This document shows positions 17,367 to 25,648 of a DNA stretch of 64,000 bases, one piece after another (the stretch's first letter is position 1; each line of letters opens with the position of its first letter). The stretch is taken from assembly GCF_008085905.1 (NCBI RefSeq), contig NZ_VSFF01000006.1, positions 434,001-498,000 of the forward strand, written 5' to 3'. The notes under the pieces are model-generated. The model had not been told where the DNA came from, made no database searches, and worked only from the letters and a program-made list of their open reading frames with translations. The DNA is from Actinomadura syzygii (lineage in GTDB: Bacteria; Actinomycetota; Actinomycetes; Streptosporangiales; Streptosporangiaceae). Both the position numbers and the translations under genes were made by a program.

Positions 17367-18578
17367 TCATTCGTCCGTCATGGGATCGAGGCCGTGCTCG
17401 GGGAACACGGCGCGGCGGGTCGCGAGGATCGCCTGGTCGACGGGGCTCGCCGGGTCGTAGCCGTCGCCCCATCGGGTGAAGGCGACCACGTCCGTGCCGT
17501 CCGTCATGCGACGCGGGGCGACCTCTCCGGTGCGCTGCTGGACGAACTCGCGCCAGCCGTGCGGGGTCTGCGTCGCGGGCGGGACGGGCCCGCCCGCCGC
17601 CTCGGCGAGCAGGTGCGTCCACACCCTGGGGACGACCTGGACCAGCTCGTATCCGCCGCCGCCCGTGACGACCCAGCGGCCGTTCGCGGTCTCGTGCGCG
17701 AGCGCGTGCAGCAGGGCGTAGGCGGTGCGCTGGCCGTCGACGCTGAGGGTGAGGTGGGCGAGCGGGTCGAGGGCGTGGCCGTCCGCGCCGTGCTGGGTGA
17801 GCAGGACGTCCGGCCGGAACCGGCGCAGCAGCGGCGGGACGATCGCGTCGAACGCCCGCAGCCACGGCCGGTCGCCGGTGCCGGGCGGGAGCGAGATGTT
17901 GACCGACGTGCCCTCCGCGCCCGTCTCGTTCGGGAAGCCGGTGCCGGGGAACAGGGTGCGGGGCGACTCGTGAAGGCTGATCGTGAGGACGCGCGGGTCG
18001 TCGTAGAACGCGGCTTGCACGCCGTCACCGTGGTGGACGTCGATGTCCACATAGGCGACCCGTTCGGCGCCGTTCTCCAGCAGCCAGGCGATCGCGATGG
18101 CCGGGTCGTTGTAGACGCAGAACCCGCTGGCGCCGCCGCTTAGCGCGTGGTGCAGGCCGCCGGAGATGTTGGCGGCGTGCTCGGCGCGGCCCGTCCAGAC
18201 CGCCTCGGCGGCGGCCGCCGACGCGCCCGCGACCAGGGCGGACGCCTCGTGCATGCCGGGGAACACGGGGTTGTCGGGGGTGCCGAGCCCGTGCCTCGGG
18301 TCAGGCTGGCCGGTCGCGCCCGCGTGCTTGACGGCCGCGATGTAGGGCTCCTCGTGGACGAGCCGCAGCAGCTTGTCGTCGGCCGCCTCGAACCCCGAGA
18401 CCCGCACGTTCGGACGGTCGAGTACGCCCAGCTCCCGGGCCAGCGCCATCGTCAGCTCGACGCGCACCGGGTTCATCGGATGCCCGGCGCCGAAGTCGTA
18501 GGCGATGAGCCGGTCGTCCCAGAAGACCTCCAGCCCGCAGCTCTCCGGACGGGACTCCGGGTCGGACGCGTGACTCAT
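17367..18578 (-). CDS. acuC: AcuC-type deacetylase (class I/II histone-deacetylase fold)
   Basis: 403 residues from ATG 18578. The zinc-dependent deacetylase core is complete: GLHHALSG, YVDIDVHHGDGVQ with the Asp and His zinc ligands, SLHESPRTLFPGTG, LTQHGADGHALDPLAHL and the catalytic Tyr region VTGGGGYEL. AcuC removes acetyl groups from lysines, classically reactivating acetyl-CoA synthetase. A much longer in-frame extension upstream is not conserved and overlaps a divergent gene, so I rejected it. TACCGT lies six bases before the ATG, which could also mean a leaderless mRNA. The phosphatase-like gene follows by seven bases. There is no acetyl-CoA synthetase gene in view. Confidence 0.9.
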   Translation of the reverse strand: MSHASDPESRPESCGLEVFWDDRLIAYDFGAGHPMNPVRVELTMALARELGVLDRPNVRVSGFEAADDKLLRLVHEEPYIAAVKHAGATGQPDPRHGLGTPDNPVFPGMHEASALVAGASAAAAEAVWTGRAEHAANISGGLHHALSGGASGFCVYNDPAIAIAWLLENGAERVAYVDIDVHHGDGVQAAFYDDPRVLTISLHESPRTLFPGTGFPNETGAEGTSVNISLPPGTGDRPWLRAFDAIVPPLLRRFRPDVLLTQHGADGHALDPLAHLTLSVDGQRTAYALLHALAHETANGRWVVTGGGGYELVQVVPRVWTHLLAEAAGGPVPPATQTPHGWREFVQQRTGEVAPRRMTDGTDVVAFTRWGDGYDPASPVDQAILATRRAVFPEHGLDPMTDE

Positions 18579-18722
18579 GCCCTCACGGTATCGCGGCCGT
18601 CCTGTGACCTGGCCCACCTGCGCGGGCGCGAAGCCCCGCGAGCACTGCGGTCCCGTGATGTGGAACACGTTCTGCATTTGGGCATAACTCTGGGACGACG
18701 TTAACGACATATGAGGTTGCCG

Positions 18723-19757
18723 ATGGAGCCGTCCGCATCGAGCGAGCCGTCCACGTTGATCGGGCCGGGCCGGGTGATCGGGCCGGGCCGGGTGATCGAG
18801 CCGAGCGTTCGCAGCCGCGCGATCGGGGGTGTGCTCCGGCTGGGCATCCGGCCGTTCGTCCACCGGCTGCCCGGCGGCGCGGGCGGCGTGCGCGCCGCGC
18901 GTTCGACGGTTGCCGCCGCGTCGCTGCTGGTCAGGGCCAGCGCGCGGGTGCGCGTGCTGCCGTTGAACGACCCGCAGCTGGAGTGCGGCGGACGTCCGGT
19001 GACCGGGGAATGGGTCGTCGCCCGCGACGCCGCCCCCGCCCAGGGGGCGATCCTGTACCTGCACGGCGGCGGATACGTGGCCTTCTCGCCGCGCACGCAC
19101 CGTCCGATCACGGCGCGGCTCGCGCTGGACACGGGGCTGCCGGTGCTCGTCCCGCGCTACCGGCTGGCGCCCGAGCACCCGTTCCCCGCCCCGCTGGACG
19201 ACGCCGTCGCCGCCTACCGGTGGCTGCTCGCGCGGGGCGTCCCGGCGTCCGGGATCGTGCTCGCGGGCGACTCGGCGGGCGGGCATCTCGCCGCCGCGCT
19301 GACCGGCGAGATCGTCCGCCTCGGGCTCGCCGCCCCGGCCGGGCTGGTGCTGTTCTCGCCGTGGGTCGACCTGACCTGCGAGCTGTCCTTGCAGGCGCAG
19401 CGGCTCGCCCGCGACCCCTACATCAGCGCGGCCACGGCGCACCGCGTCGCCCGCCTGGTGGTCGGCCCGGCCGGGTTCGAGGACCCGCGCATCGCCCTGC
19501 TGACCTGCGCCTGGACGGACGTGCCGCCCGTCCTCATCCAGGTCGGCGGCGACGAGGTCCTGCGCCCGGAGGCGGAGGCGTTCGCGGACGCCCTCCGCCG
19601 CGCCGGAACCGACTGCGACCTCCAGGTCTGGGACGGGCAGATGCACGTCTTCCAGATCCTGAACCGCGTCCTGCCGGAGGCGTCCGCGGCGATGCGGGCG
19701 GCGGCGGGGTTCGTCCGGACGGTCACCGCGGTCTCCGTCCGGACGGAGGCCGCCTGA
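18723..19757 (+). CDS. Alpha/beta hydrolase, hormone-sensitive-lipase family esterase
   Basis: 344 residues. The family's oxyanion motif HGGGYVAFSP and nucleophile elbow GDSAGGHLA are present; the acid and His lie near the C-terminus (VGGDEVLRPE; WDGQMHVFQ). The likely reaction is hydrolysis of short or medium acyl esters; the substrate is unknown. I prefer the ATG at 18723, which has GAGG six bases upstream, to the ATG at 18711. The first residues include an exact tandem 18-bp duplication encoding IGPGRV twice, probably a recent slippage event without functional weight. It is divergent from acuC and converges on the small membrane protein. Confidence 0.87.
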   Translation: MEPSASSEPSTLIGPGRVIGPGRVIEPSVRSRAIGGVLRLGIRPFVHRLPGGAGGVRAARSTVAAASLLVRASARVRVLPLNDPQLECGGRPVTGEWVVARDAAPAQGAILYLHGGGYVAFSPRTHRPITARLALDTGLPVLVPRYRLAPEHPFPAPLDDAVAAYRWLLARGVPASGIVLAGDSAGGHLAAALTGEIVRLGLAAPAGLVLFSPWVDLTCELSLQAQRLARDPYISAATAHRVARLVVGPAGFEDPRIALLTCAWTDVPPVLIQVGGDEVLRPEAEAFADALRRAGTDCDLQVWDGQMHVFQILNRVLPEASAAMRAAAGFVRTVTAVSVRTEAA

Positions 19758-19760
19758 CGG

Positions 19761-20210
19761 TCAGACGCGGCCCGCGGGCTCGCGTTCGGCGACGTCCGCG
19801 CGCTCCCGCTTCGAGCGTCCGGCCAGGGCGAACCCGCCGAGCGCGGCCAGCGCGGCGACGCCCTCGCCGACGAGGCTGATCGTCTTCTCGGTGTACCAGA
19901 CGGGCTCGTGCATGTCGGGCAGCGGACCGAGCGCGCCCACGTCCACGAAGTAGTAGAGGAGCAGCGCGCCGACCGCGCTGCCCGCCACGAGGAAGGCCAG
20001 TGCGTACGACCAGCGCGTCGCGTAGGTGAGGATCACGACCGCGACGACGCCCGCGACCCCGGCCTGGATCCGGAAGAGCAGGTCGCCGTCGATGGACCCG
20101 CCCTGGACGAAGGCCATCTCGTGGGCGAACCTCCAGTGCACGATCGCGTCCACCGCCAGACCGGCGGCGACGAGCAGGCGGAGAATGAGTCCCATACCAC
20201 CTACACGCAT
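19761..20210 (-). CDS. Small integral membrane protein, four predicted TM segments
   Basis: 149 residues with hydrophobic segments near residues 5-22, 48-65, 68-88 and 112-132, and a charged C-terminal tail (SKRERADVAEREPAGRV). No catalytic motif is recognisable. ATG codons at 20210 and 20195 are both possible; neither has an ideal ribosome site. It lies between the convergent esterase (3 bp gap) and proC. I do not recognise a function. Confidence 0.7.
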   Translation of the reverse strand: MRVGGMGLILRLLVAAGLAVDAIVHWRFAHEMAFVQGGSIDGDLLFRIQAGVAGVVAVVILTYATRWSYALAFLVAGSAVGALLLYYFVDVGALGPLPDMHEPVWYTEKTISLVGEGVAALAALGGFALAGRSKRERADVAEREPAGRV

Positions 20211-20267
20211 GAACCCCCGGCCCGGCTCAAAAGTTGAAAGATGAACTTTGCCGGATGTGCGGGCGGG

Positions 20268-21062
20268 TCAGCCGCCCGCGAGCTCCCGGCCCCGGTTGCG
20301 GGCCGCCTCGATCGCCTCCAGCACGGCGGCGCGCACCCCGTGCCGCTCCAGCTCGCGGATCGCGGAGATCGTCGTCCCGCCGGGGGACGTGACGGCCTCG
20401 CGCAGCAGCACCGGGTGCTCGCCGGAGTCGCGGAGCATGACGGCCGCGCCGACCGCCGACTGGACCACCATCTCCAGCGCGGCGGCGCGCGGCATGCCGA
20501 GCAGGATGCCCGCGTCCACCATGGCCTCGACCAGGTAGTAGAAGTAGGCGGGACCGCTGCCGGACAGGGCGGTCGCGCCGTCCTGCAGCGACTCGGGGAT
20601 GCGCAGCACCTTCCCGACCGGGGACAGCAGCTCCTCGGCCAGCTTCAGGTGCTCCTCCCCCGCGTGCGAGCCGGGCGAGATCACGCTCATCGCCTCGTCC
20701 ACGTGGACGGGCGTGTTCGACATGACCCGGACGACGGGCACGCCGTCCGGCAGCCGCGCCTCGATGAACCCGGTCGTGATGCCCGCCGCCATCGAGATCA
20801 CCAGCCGGCCGGCCGGGACGTGCGGGCCGACCTCGTCCAGCAGGGCGCCCATGTCCTGCGGCTTCACCGCGAGGACCAGCGTGCCGGCGGTCGCCGCGGC
20901 CTCCGCGTTCGGCACGATCTCGACGCCGTAGCGCTCCCGCAGCAGCGCGCGGCGCTCCTCGCGGCGCGCGGTCGCCACCAGCTCGGACGGACGCAGCCCG
21001 GCCCGGAGCACCCCGGACAGCAGCGCCTCGCCCATCTTCCCGGCACCCAGAATCGCGATCAT
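20268..21062 (-). CDS. proC: Pyrroline-5-carboxylate reductase
   Basis: 264 residues. An N-terminal Rossmann nucleotide site (IAILGAGKMGEALL), AVKPQDM, and the family signature in the C-terminal helical domain (ALSGSGPAYFYYLVEAM, VTSPGGTT) identify ProC. It makes L-proline from pyrroline-5-carboxylate with NAD(P)H in the cytoplasm. I chose ATG 21062, which has AAGG seven bases upstream, over ATG 21068. The proline dehydrogenase gene next door runs the opposite chemistry, so synthesis and degradation of proline are adjacent. Rv0500 is the positional counterpart in M. tuberculosis. Confidence 0.95.
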   Translation of the reverse strand: MIAILGAGKMGEALLSGVLRAGLRPSELVATARREERRALLRERYGVEIVPNAEAAATAGTLVLAVKPQDMGALLDEVGPHVPAGRLVISMAAGITTGFIEARLPDGVPVVRVMSNTPVHVDEAMSVISPGSHAGEEHLKLAEELLSPVGKVLRIPESLQDGATALSGSGPAYFYYLVEAMVDAGILLGMPRAAALEMVVQSAVGAAVMLRDSGEHPVLLREAVTSPGGTTISAIRELERHGVRAAVLEAIEAARNRGRELAGG

Positions 21063-21129
21063 CGACATACCTTGACGTGGGAGTTCCTCGATCGGTCCAG
21101 CCTATAGCGGGGCCCGCGCGCCCCGCGGG

Positions 21130-22050
21130 TCAGGACCGCCCGACCAGTGAGCGCATGAAGAAGCGCAGGTTCGCGGGGCGCTCGGCCATCCGCCGCATGA
21201 AGAACTCGTACCACTCGCGCCCGTACGCCACGTACACCCTGACCTGCGCGCCCTGCGCGGCGAGCCTGCGCTGCTCCTGCGGACGGATCCCGTAGAGCAT
21301 CTGGTACTCGAACGAGTCGGCGTCGCGGTCGTTCAGGGTGGCGAGCGCGCCCGCGATCTCGATGAGCCGAGGATCGTGCGTGGCGATCATCGGATAGCCC
21401 TTGCCTGCCATCAGCACCTTCATGCACCGCACGTACGACCGGTCGATCTCCTCCTTGTCGGTGAAGGCGACGGCCGTGGGCGCGCCATAGGCGCCCTTGC
21501 ACAACCTCACGCGCGAACCCTCGTAGGCGAGTTCCGCGCAGTGCTCCTCGGCCCGGCGCAGGTACGACTGGATGACGGCCCCCACGTCGGGGAAGTCACG
21601 CCGCAGTTCATGGACGATCCCCAGGGTCGAGTCGACCGTGGTGTGCTCCTCCATGTCGAACGTGACCGTCGTCCCGGCGGAACGGGCCGCCTCGCAGATA
21701 CGCCGCGCGTTCTCCAGGGCGTAGTCGTCGCCGAGCGTCCGCCCGATGGCCGACAGCTTCACCGACACCTCGGCGCGCGTCCCGAGCGCCGCCGCACCGA
21801 GCCTTTCGAGCAACTCGACGTAATGCCGGACGTTCGCCTCCGCGTGCCCCTTGTCCGGGGTGTCCTCGCCGAGGACGTCCAGGGAGACGAGCAGGCCCTC
21901 GCCGGTCAGGTCGCCGGTGACGCGGGCGGCGTCGTCGATCGTCTCCCCGGCGACGAACCGGCGGACGACGTCGCCGGTGAACGGCGCGGTCCGCACGACC
22001 CTGCGCGCGCCGCCGCTGCGCGACGCGACGAGCAACGCCTGACGAAGCAC
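21130..22050 (-). CDS. Proline dehydrogenase (monofunctional)
   Basis: 306 residues from a GTG at 22050 with AGAGG nine bases upstream. The FAD-dependent TIM barrel shows SVKLSAIG, TFDMEEHTT, QSYLRRAEEHC, RVRLCKGAYGAP and the C-terminal YGREWYEFFMRRMAERP, all typical of actinobacterial PRODH. It oxidises proline to pyrroline-5-carboxylate and passes electrons to the respiratory chain. No P5C dehydrogenase (the usual partner) is in view. An in-frame extension of 23 codons upstream lacks conservation. Confidence 0.94.
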   Translation of the reverse strand: MLRQALLVASRSGGARRVVRTAPFTGDVVRRFVAGETIDDAARVTGDLTGEGLLVSLDVLGEDTPDKGHAEANVRHYVELLERLGAAALGTRAEVSVKLSAIGRTLGDDYALENARRICEAARSAGTTVTFDMEEHTTVDSTLGIVHELRRDFPDVGAVIQSYLRRAEEHCAELAYEGSRVRLCKGAYGAPTAVAFTDKEEIDRSYVRCMKVLMAGKGYPMIATHDPRLIEIAGALATLNDRDADSFEYQMLYGIRPQEQRRLAAQGAQVRVYVAYGREWYEFFMRRMAERPANLRFFMRSLVGRS

Positions 22051-22152
22051 TCTGCTGACCTCTTGTCGATACGGGATGTGTTCGGTGCGGGGGCTTTCCA
22101 GGTTATGCCCGGACGACACCCGCCATCACGGCCCGCCCTTACGACCCTGCCC

Positions 22153-23349
22153 CTACGACACCGTGCCCAGGGTGTTGCCGGGGCCGTTCTGCTGCACCCA
22201 CTCCGCCATGCGCGCCGTCTTCACGGCCTCGAACAGGCCCTTCGCCTTCGTCCCGTCCAGGAACACGACGCTCTGCTTGCCGCGCATGCCGGTGCCCTTG
22301 TGCGGGGCGGTCATGAACATCACGTCCGACGCGCGCACGCCGCGCATGCTCAGCGCCAGCGAACGCATGTTCCCGCCGGACACGCCGTCGTCCACGCTGA
22401 TCGACTTCGTCAGCGCGGACAGGAAGCGGTCGAGCTTCAGCGGGTTCGTGAGCGTCCCGCGGTCGGCGGCCTGCTTCGCGAGCGCGCCGAGGAACGCCTG
22501 CTGCCGCTTGATCCGGTCGAAGTCGCCGTTCGGCAGGTTGTACCGCTGCCGGACGAACAGGAGCGCGTCCTCGCCGTTGAGCTTCTGCTTGCCCGCCGTC
22601 CACTGCTTCTTGCGCGCCGGGTCGTACACGGACTGCTTGACGTTGACGGTGACGCCGCCGAGCGCGTCCGTCATCGACTTGAACCCCTCGAAGTCGATCG
22701 CGCCGTAGTGGTCGACGCGGATGCCGGTGAGGTTCTCCATCGTCTCGATCAGCAGCTTCGGCCCGCCGAACGAGAACGCCGCGTTGATCTTCTGGTTGCC
22801 GTAGCCGGGGATCTCCACCCACGAGTCGCGCGGGAACGAGATGACGTACGCCTTCTTCCGATCGGCGGGCAGGTGCAGCAACATGATCGTGTCGGTGCGC
22901 TGCTGGCCCGGCTTCCAGACCTGGTTGCCCTCGCCGGTCGTCTGCTCGTCGGCGCGCGAGTCCGACCCGACGAGCAGCCAGTTCTCGGTGCCCTCCACGT
23001 TCGGTCCGGGACGCCGCGAGTTGTCGTCGGGCATGACGCCCTTGATGCGGTCGATGTTGCCGTTGTAGGACGACTGCCGCTGCCACACGAGGCCGCCCAG
23101 CCCGGCCACGACCAGCGCCACGAAGACTCCGACGGCGATCAGCACCCGCGGCCAGCGCCGCTTGCGCCGCCGCTCGCCGTCCTCGGCGCCGCCCCAGAAC
23201 GCGGCGTCGCCCGCGTCCTCCGTCTTCCCGGCGTCCGTCTTCCCGGCGTCCGCGCCCGACGCGGGCGGCGGAGGCGGCGGCGCGGGCGAGGCGGGCGCCT
23301 CGCCCGCCTGCTGCGATGCCGACGTTCCGGGAAGATCTGGCCCACTCAT
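22153..23349 (-). CDS. LytR-CpsA-Psr (LCP) family cell-wall glycopolymer ligase
   Basis: 398 residues. A Pro/Ala-rich cytoplasmic tail of about 65 residues, then one TM helix (VLIAVGVFVALVVAGLGGLVW), then the extracellular LCP domain: LLVGSDSR, RTDTIMLLHL, ISFPRDSWV, KINAAFSFGG, and conserved RQR and R residues (LFVRQRYNL, FDRIKRQQ). LCP enzymes attach teichoic acids, arabinogalactan or capsule polymers to peptidoglycan from lipid-linked precursors. TAGCTT lies seven bases before the ATG and no Shine-Dalgarno is visible, so the mRNA may be leaderless. Confidence 0.93.
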   Translation of the reverse strand: MSGPDLPGTSASQQAGEAPASPAPPPPPPASGADAGKTDAGKTEDAGDAAFWGGAEDGERRRKRRWPRVLIAVGVFVALVVAGLGGLVWQRQSSYNGNIDRIKGVMPDDNSRRPGPNVEGTENWLLVGSDSRADEQTTGEGNQVWKPGQQRTDTIMLLHLPADRKKAYVISFPRDSWVEIPGYGNQKINAAFSFGGPKLLIETMENLTGIRVDHYGAIDFEGFKSMTDALGGVTVNVKQSVYDPARKKQWTAGKQKLNGEDALLFVRQRYNLPNGDFDRIKRQQAFLGALAKQAADRGTLTNPLKLDRFLSALTKSISVDDGVSGGNMRSLALSMRGVRASDVMFMTAPHKGTGMRGKQSVVFLDGTKAKGLFEAVKTARMAEWVQQNGPGNTLGTVS

Positions 23350-23461
23350 GGCGCCGAAGCTACCAGCCTGATCAAACCCCTACGGCCGCAATAACCCCAC
23401 TTGTCCATTTCAGGGCGATTACGTAGCCGCAGGTAAACCCAACCCCGTCCCGGAGGGTCGG

Positions 23462-24196
23462 TCAGGGGGTCTTTCTGCGGAGGGTGGCGGCGCCCAGGAG
23501 GAGGGCGGCGACGGTGAACGCGGCCATCACGGCGACGTCGAGCGTGAGGGTGCCGGTGAATTCTGCGCTGTCGCTGATCTCCCGCATGGCCTCGACGGCG
23601 TAGGTGAGCGGCAGGACGTCCGAGATCGCCTGGAGCCAGGACGCCATCGAGTCGCGCGGGACGATCAGCCCGCAGAGCAGGAGCTGCGGCAGGACGAACG
23701 CGGGCAGGAACTGCACGGCCTGGAACTCGCTGCGCGCGAACGCGCTGGAGAACAGGCCGAGGGCCATGCCGAGCACCGCGTCCAGCAGGGAGACGAGGAC
23801 GAGCGACCCGAGCGAGCCGTTCAGGTCGAGCCCGAGCCACGTCAGCGAGATGGCGAGGACCACGCCCACCTGGACGAGCGCGAACACCCCGAACGCGAGC
23901 GCGTAGCCGAGGAGCAGGTCGAGCTTGGCGAGCGGCATCGTCATCAGCCGTTCGAGGGTGCCCGTGGTGCGTTCGCGCAGGGTGGCGACGCTGGCCACGA
24001 CGAACATGACGGTGAACGGGAACAGGCCGAGCAGCATGGGCCCGATCCGGTCGAACATCGGCCCCTGGTCGAAGACGTAGCGCAGCAGGATCATCAGCAG
24101 CGTCGGCACCGCGATGAGCAGGGCGAGCGTCCGGTGGTCGTGCCTGAGCTGCGCCAGGATGCGGCGCGTCGTGGCGAACGTGACGGCGAAGCTCAT
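23462..24196 (-). CDS. ABC-2 type transporter permease
   Basis: 244 residues with six hydrophobic segments and the ABC-2 export permease pattern (VASVATLRERTTGTLERLM, then LLCGLIVPRDSMASWLQAIS and PLTYAVEAMREI). The ATG at 24196 overlaps the ATPase stop by four bases (ATGA), giving translational coupling; an in-frame extension into the ATPase gene is spurious. With the ATPase it forms an exporter of unknown substrate, in the DrrAB/daunorubicin-resistance-like group. The end at 23462 is followed by about 110 bases before the LCP start. Confidence 0.92.
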   Translation of the reverse strand: MSFAVTFATTRRILAQLRHDHRTLALLIAVPTLLMILLRYVFDQGPMFDRIGPMLLGLFPFTVMFVVASVATLRERTTGTLERLMTMPLAKLDLLLGYALAFGVFALVQVGVVLAISLTWLGLDLNGSLGSLVLVSLLDAVLGMALGLFSSAFARSEFQAVQFLPAFVLPQLLLCGLIVPRDSMASWLQAISDVLPLTYAVEAMREISDSAEFTGTLTLDVAVMAAFTVAALLLGAATLRRKTP

Positions 24197-24924
24197 GTGA
24201 GGCTCCCGGCCTTCTCGGTGATGAGCTGGAGGAACGCGGCTTCGAGGTCGGACGTCCCGGTGCGCTCGCGCAGGCCCTCGGGGGTGCCGTCGGCGAGGAT
24301 CCCGCCCTCGCGCATGAGGAGCAGGCGGTCGGTGCGCCCGGCCTCGTCCATGACGTGGCTGGACACGATGAGGGTGGCGCCGCCCTCGGCCAGCGCCCGG
24401 AACAGCTCCCACAGCTCCTGGCGGAGGACGGGGTCGAGCCCGACGGTCGGCTCGTCCAGGACGAGCAGCTCCGGCGCGCCGAGCAGCGCGACGGCGAGGT
24501 TGACGCGGCTGAGCTGTCCGCCGGAGAGCGTCCCGGTGGTCTGGTCGCGGTGCCTGCCGAGGCCGACCTCGTCGATGACGCGGGCGGGGTCGTCGCGCGG
24601 CGCCCGCAGCACGGACGCGAAGTAGCGCAGGTTCTCGGCGACCGTCAGGTCGGCGTACACGGCGGGCGTCTGCGTCGCGTACCCGACGCGCCGCCGCAGG
24701 CCGGGCGACCCGGCGGGCTCGCCGAGGACGTCGACCGCGCCGCCCGCCACGTGCTGGACGCCGACGATCGCCCGCAGCAGCGTCGTCTTCCCGCAGCCGC
24801 TCGGGCCGAGCAGCCCGAGGATCGACCCGCGCGGCACGTCGAAGGTGACGCCGTGCAGCACCTCGCGGCCGCCGCGCACGACGTGGAGGTCCTGGACGCG
24901 GACCGCCGGACTAGAACTCATCAT
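24193..24924 (-). CDS. ABC transporter ATP-binding protein
   Basis: 243 residues. Walker A GPSGCGKT (residues 40-47), signature LSGGQ (133-137) and Walker B LLVLDE followed by P and T (153-160) are intact, with the switch His in VSSHVMDEAGR. It energises the permease encoded with a 4-bp overlap. A TetR regulator lies about 110 bp upstream and may control the pair. A good promoter ends seven bases before the ATG and there is no ribosome site, so translation is probably leaderless. Confidence 0.93.
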   Translation of the reverse strand: MMSSSPAVRVQDLHVVRGGREVLHGVTFDVPRGSILGLLGPSGCGKTTLLRAIVGVQHVAGGAVDVLGEPAGSPGLRRRVGYATQTPAVYADLTVAENLRYFASVLRAPRDDPARVIDEVGLGRHRDQTTGTLSGGQLSRVNLAVALLGAPELLVLDEPTVGLDPVLRQELWELFRALAEGGATLIVSSHVMDEAGRTDRLLLMREGGILADGTPEGLRERTGTSDLEAAFLQLITEKAGSLT

Positions 24925-24931
24925 GTGTTGA

Positions 24932-24960
24932 ATTTATGTCGCGCACGGGGGCACGGTCAA
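24932..24960 (-). promoter_or_regulatory. Sigma-A-type promoter of the ABC exporter operon
   Basis: On the minus strand TTGACC (24960-24955), a 17-base spacer, and ATAAAT (24937-24932). The -10 element ends seven bases before the ATG, which places the transcription start at or next to the start codon. The A/T-rich hexamer stands out in this very GC-rich DNA. Confidence 0.6.
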
Positions 24961-25033
24961 GGTGTTCCGGATGCCTGTGACGGAGCAGACTCGGGCCCGG
25001 TCGCTCAGGAGGCGGGCGCTCAGAGGCGGGCGC

Positions 25034-25648
25034 TCAGGAGGACGTGAGGTACCGCTGGATGGTCGGCGCGACCAGTTCGACCAGCTCGTCCTCGGACGCG
25101 GACGCGATCGGCTCGACCCGCACCACGTAGCGCAGGATCATCAGTCCGATCATCTGCCCGGCGGCGGCCTGGAGCGGGAGCTGCGGCGCGCCCGTCGCCT
25201 TGCCCGCGCGGCTGAACAGCGCGGACGTGACGAACTCGCGCAGCAGCGCGGCCGCCTGCTCGTTCGTCATCGCCGACCGCAGCATGCCGAGCAGCGGACG
25301 GCGGCGCTCGTCGTCGCCCCACACCTCGAGGAAGGTGCGGACCATCAGCTCGCCGAACCGCTCCTTCGGGAACGACGCGGCGCGGCCGAGCAGCGCGGCC
25401 GGGTCGACGGGGAAGCGGATCGCCTCGATGAAGACGCCGTCCTTCGTCCCGTAGAAGTGGTGGACGAGGGCCGGGTCGACGCCCGCCGTCCGGGCGATGG
25501 CGCGCAGGGACGTCCCGTCGTAGCCCTTCTCGGCGAACAGGTCGCGGGCCGCGGCGAGGATCTTCTCGCGGGTCTCGGTCGGGCCGGGGCGCCGTCCGGG
25601 ACCGCGGGCGGCCCCGGCCCCGTTCGAGTCCGGACGGGCGTCGGTCAC
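25034..25648 (-). CDS. TetR-family transcriptional regulator
   Basis: 204 residues. The N-terminal HTH is typical (TREKILAAARDLFAEKGY, then TSLRAIARTAGVDPALVHHFYG), and the ligand-binding domain is helical, with a TetR_C-like arrangement (LEVWGDDERRRPLLGMLRSAMTN). The GTG at 25648 overlaps the stop of the isomerase gene by four bases (GTGA), so both are read from one mRNA. It may regulate its own operon or the ABC exporter about 110 bp downstream. The effector is unknown. Confidence 0.93.
   Translation of the reverse strand: MTDARPDSNGAGAARGPGRRPGPTETREKILAAARDLFAEKGYDGTSLRAIARTAGVDPALVHHFYGTKDGVFIEAIRFPVDPAALLGRAASFPKERFGELMVRTFLEVWGDDERRRPLLGMLRSAMTNEQAAALLREFVTSALFSRAGKATGAPQLPLQAAAGQMIGLMILRYVVRVEPIASASEDELVELVAPTIQRYLTSS

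Noticed and set aside
18759..18794. Tandem 18-bp repeat at the start of the esterase gene
   Set aside because: Only two copies; it encodes a duplicated IGPGRV in a non-conserved N-terminus and is best explained by slippage.
17367..19646. acuC as a 759-residue protein with a long N-terminal extension
   Set aside because: The extension runs antisense through the esterase gene and has no conservation; the deacetylase begins normally at ATG 18578.
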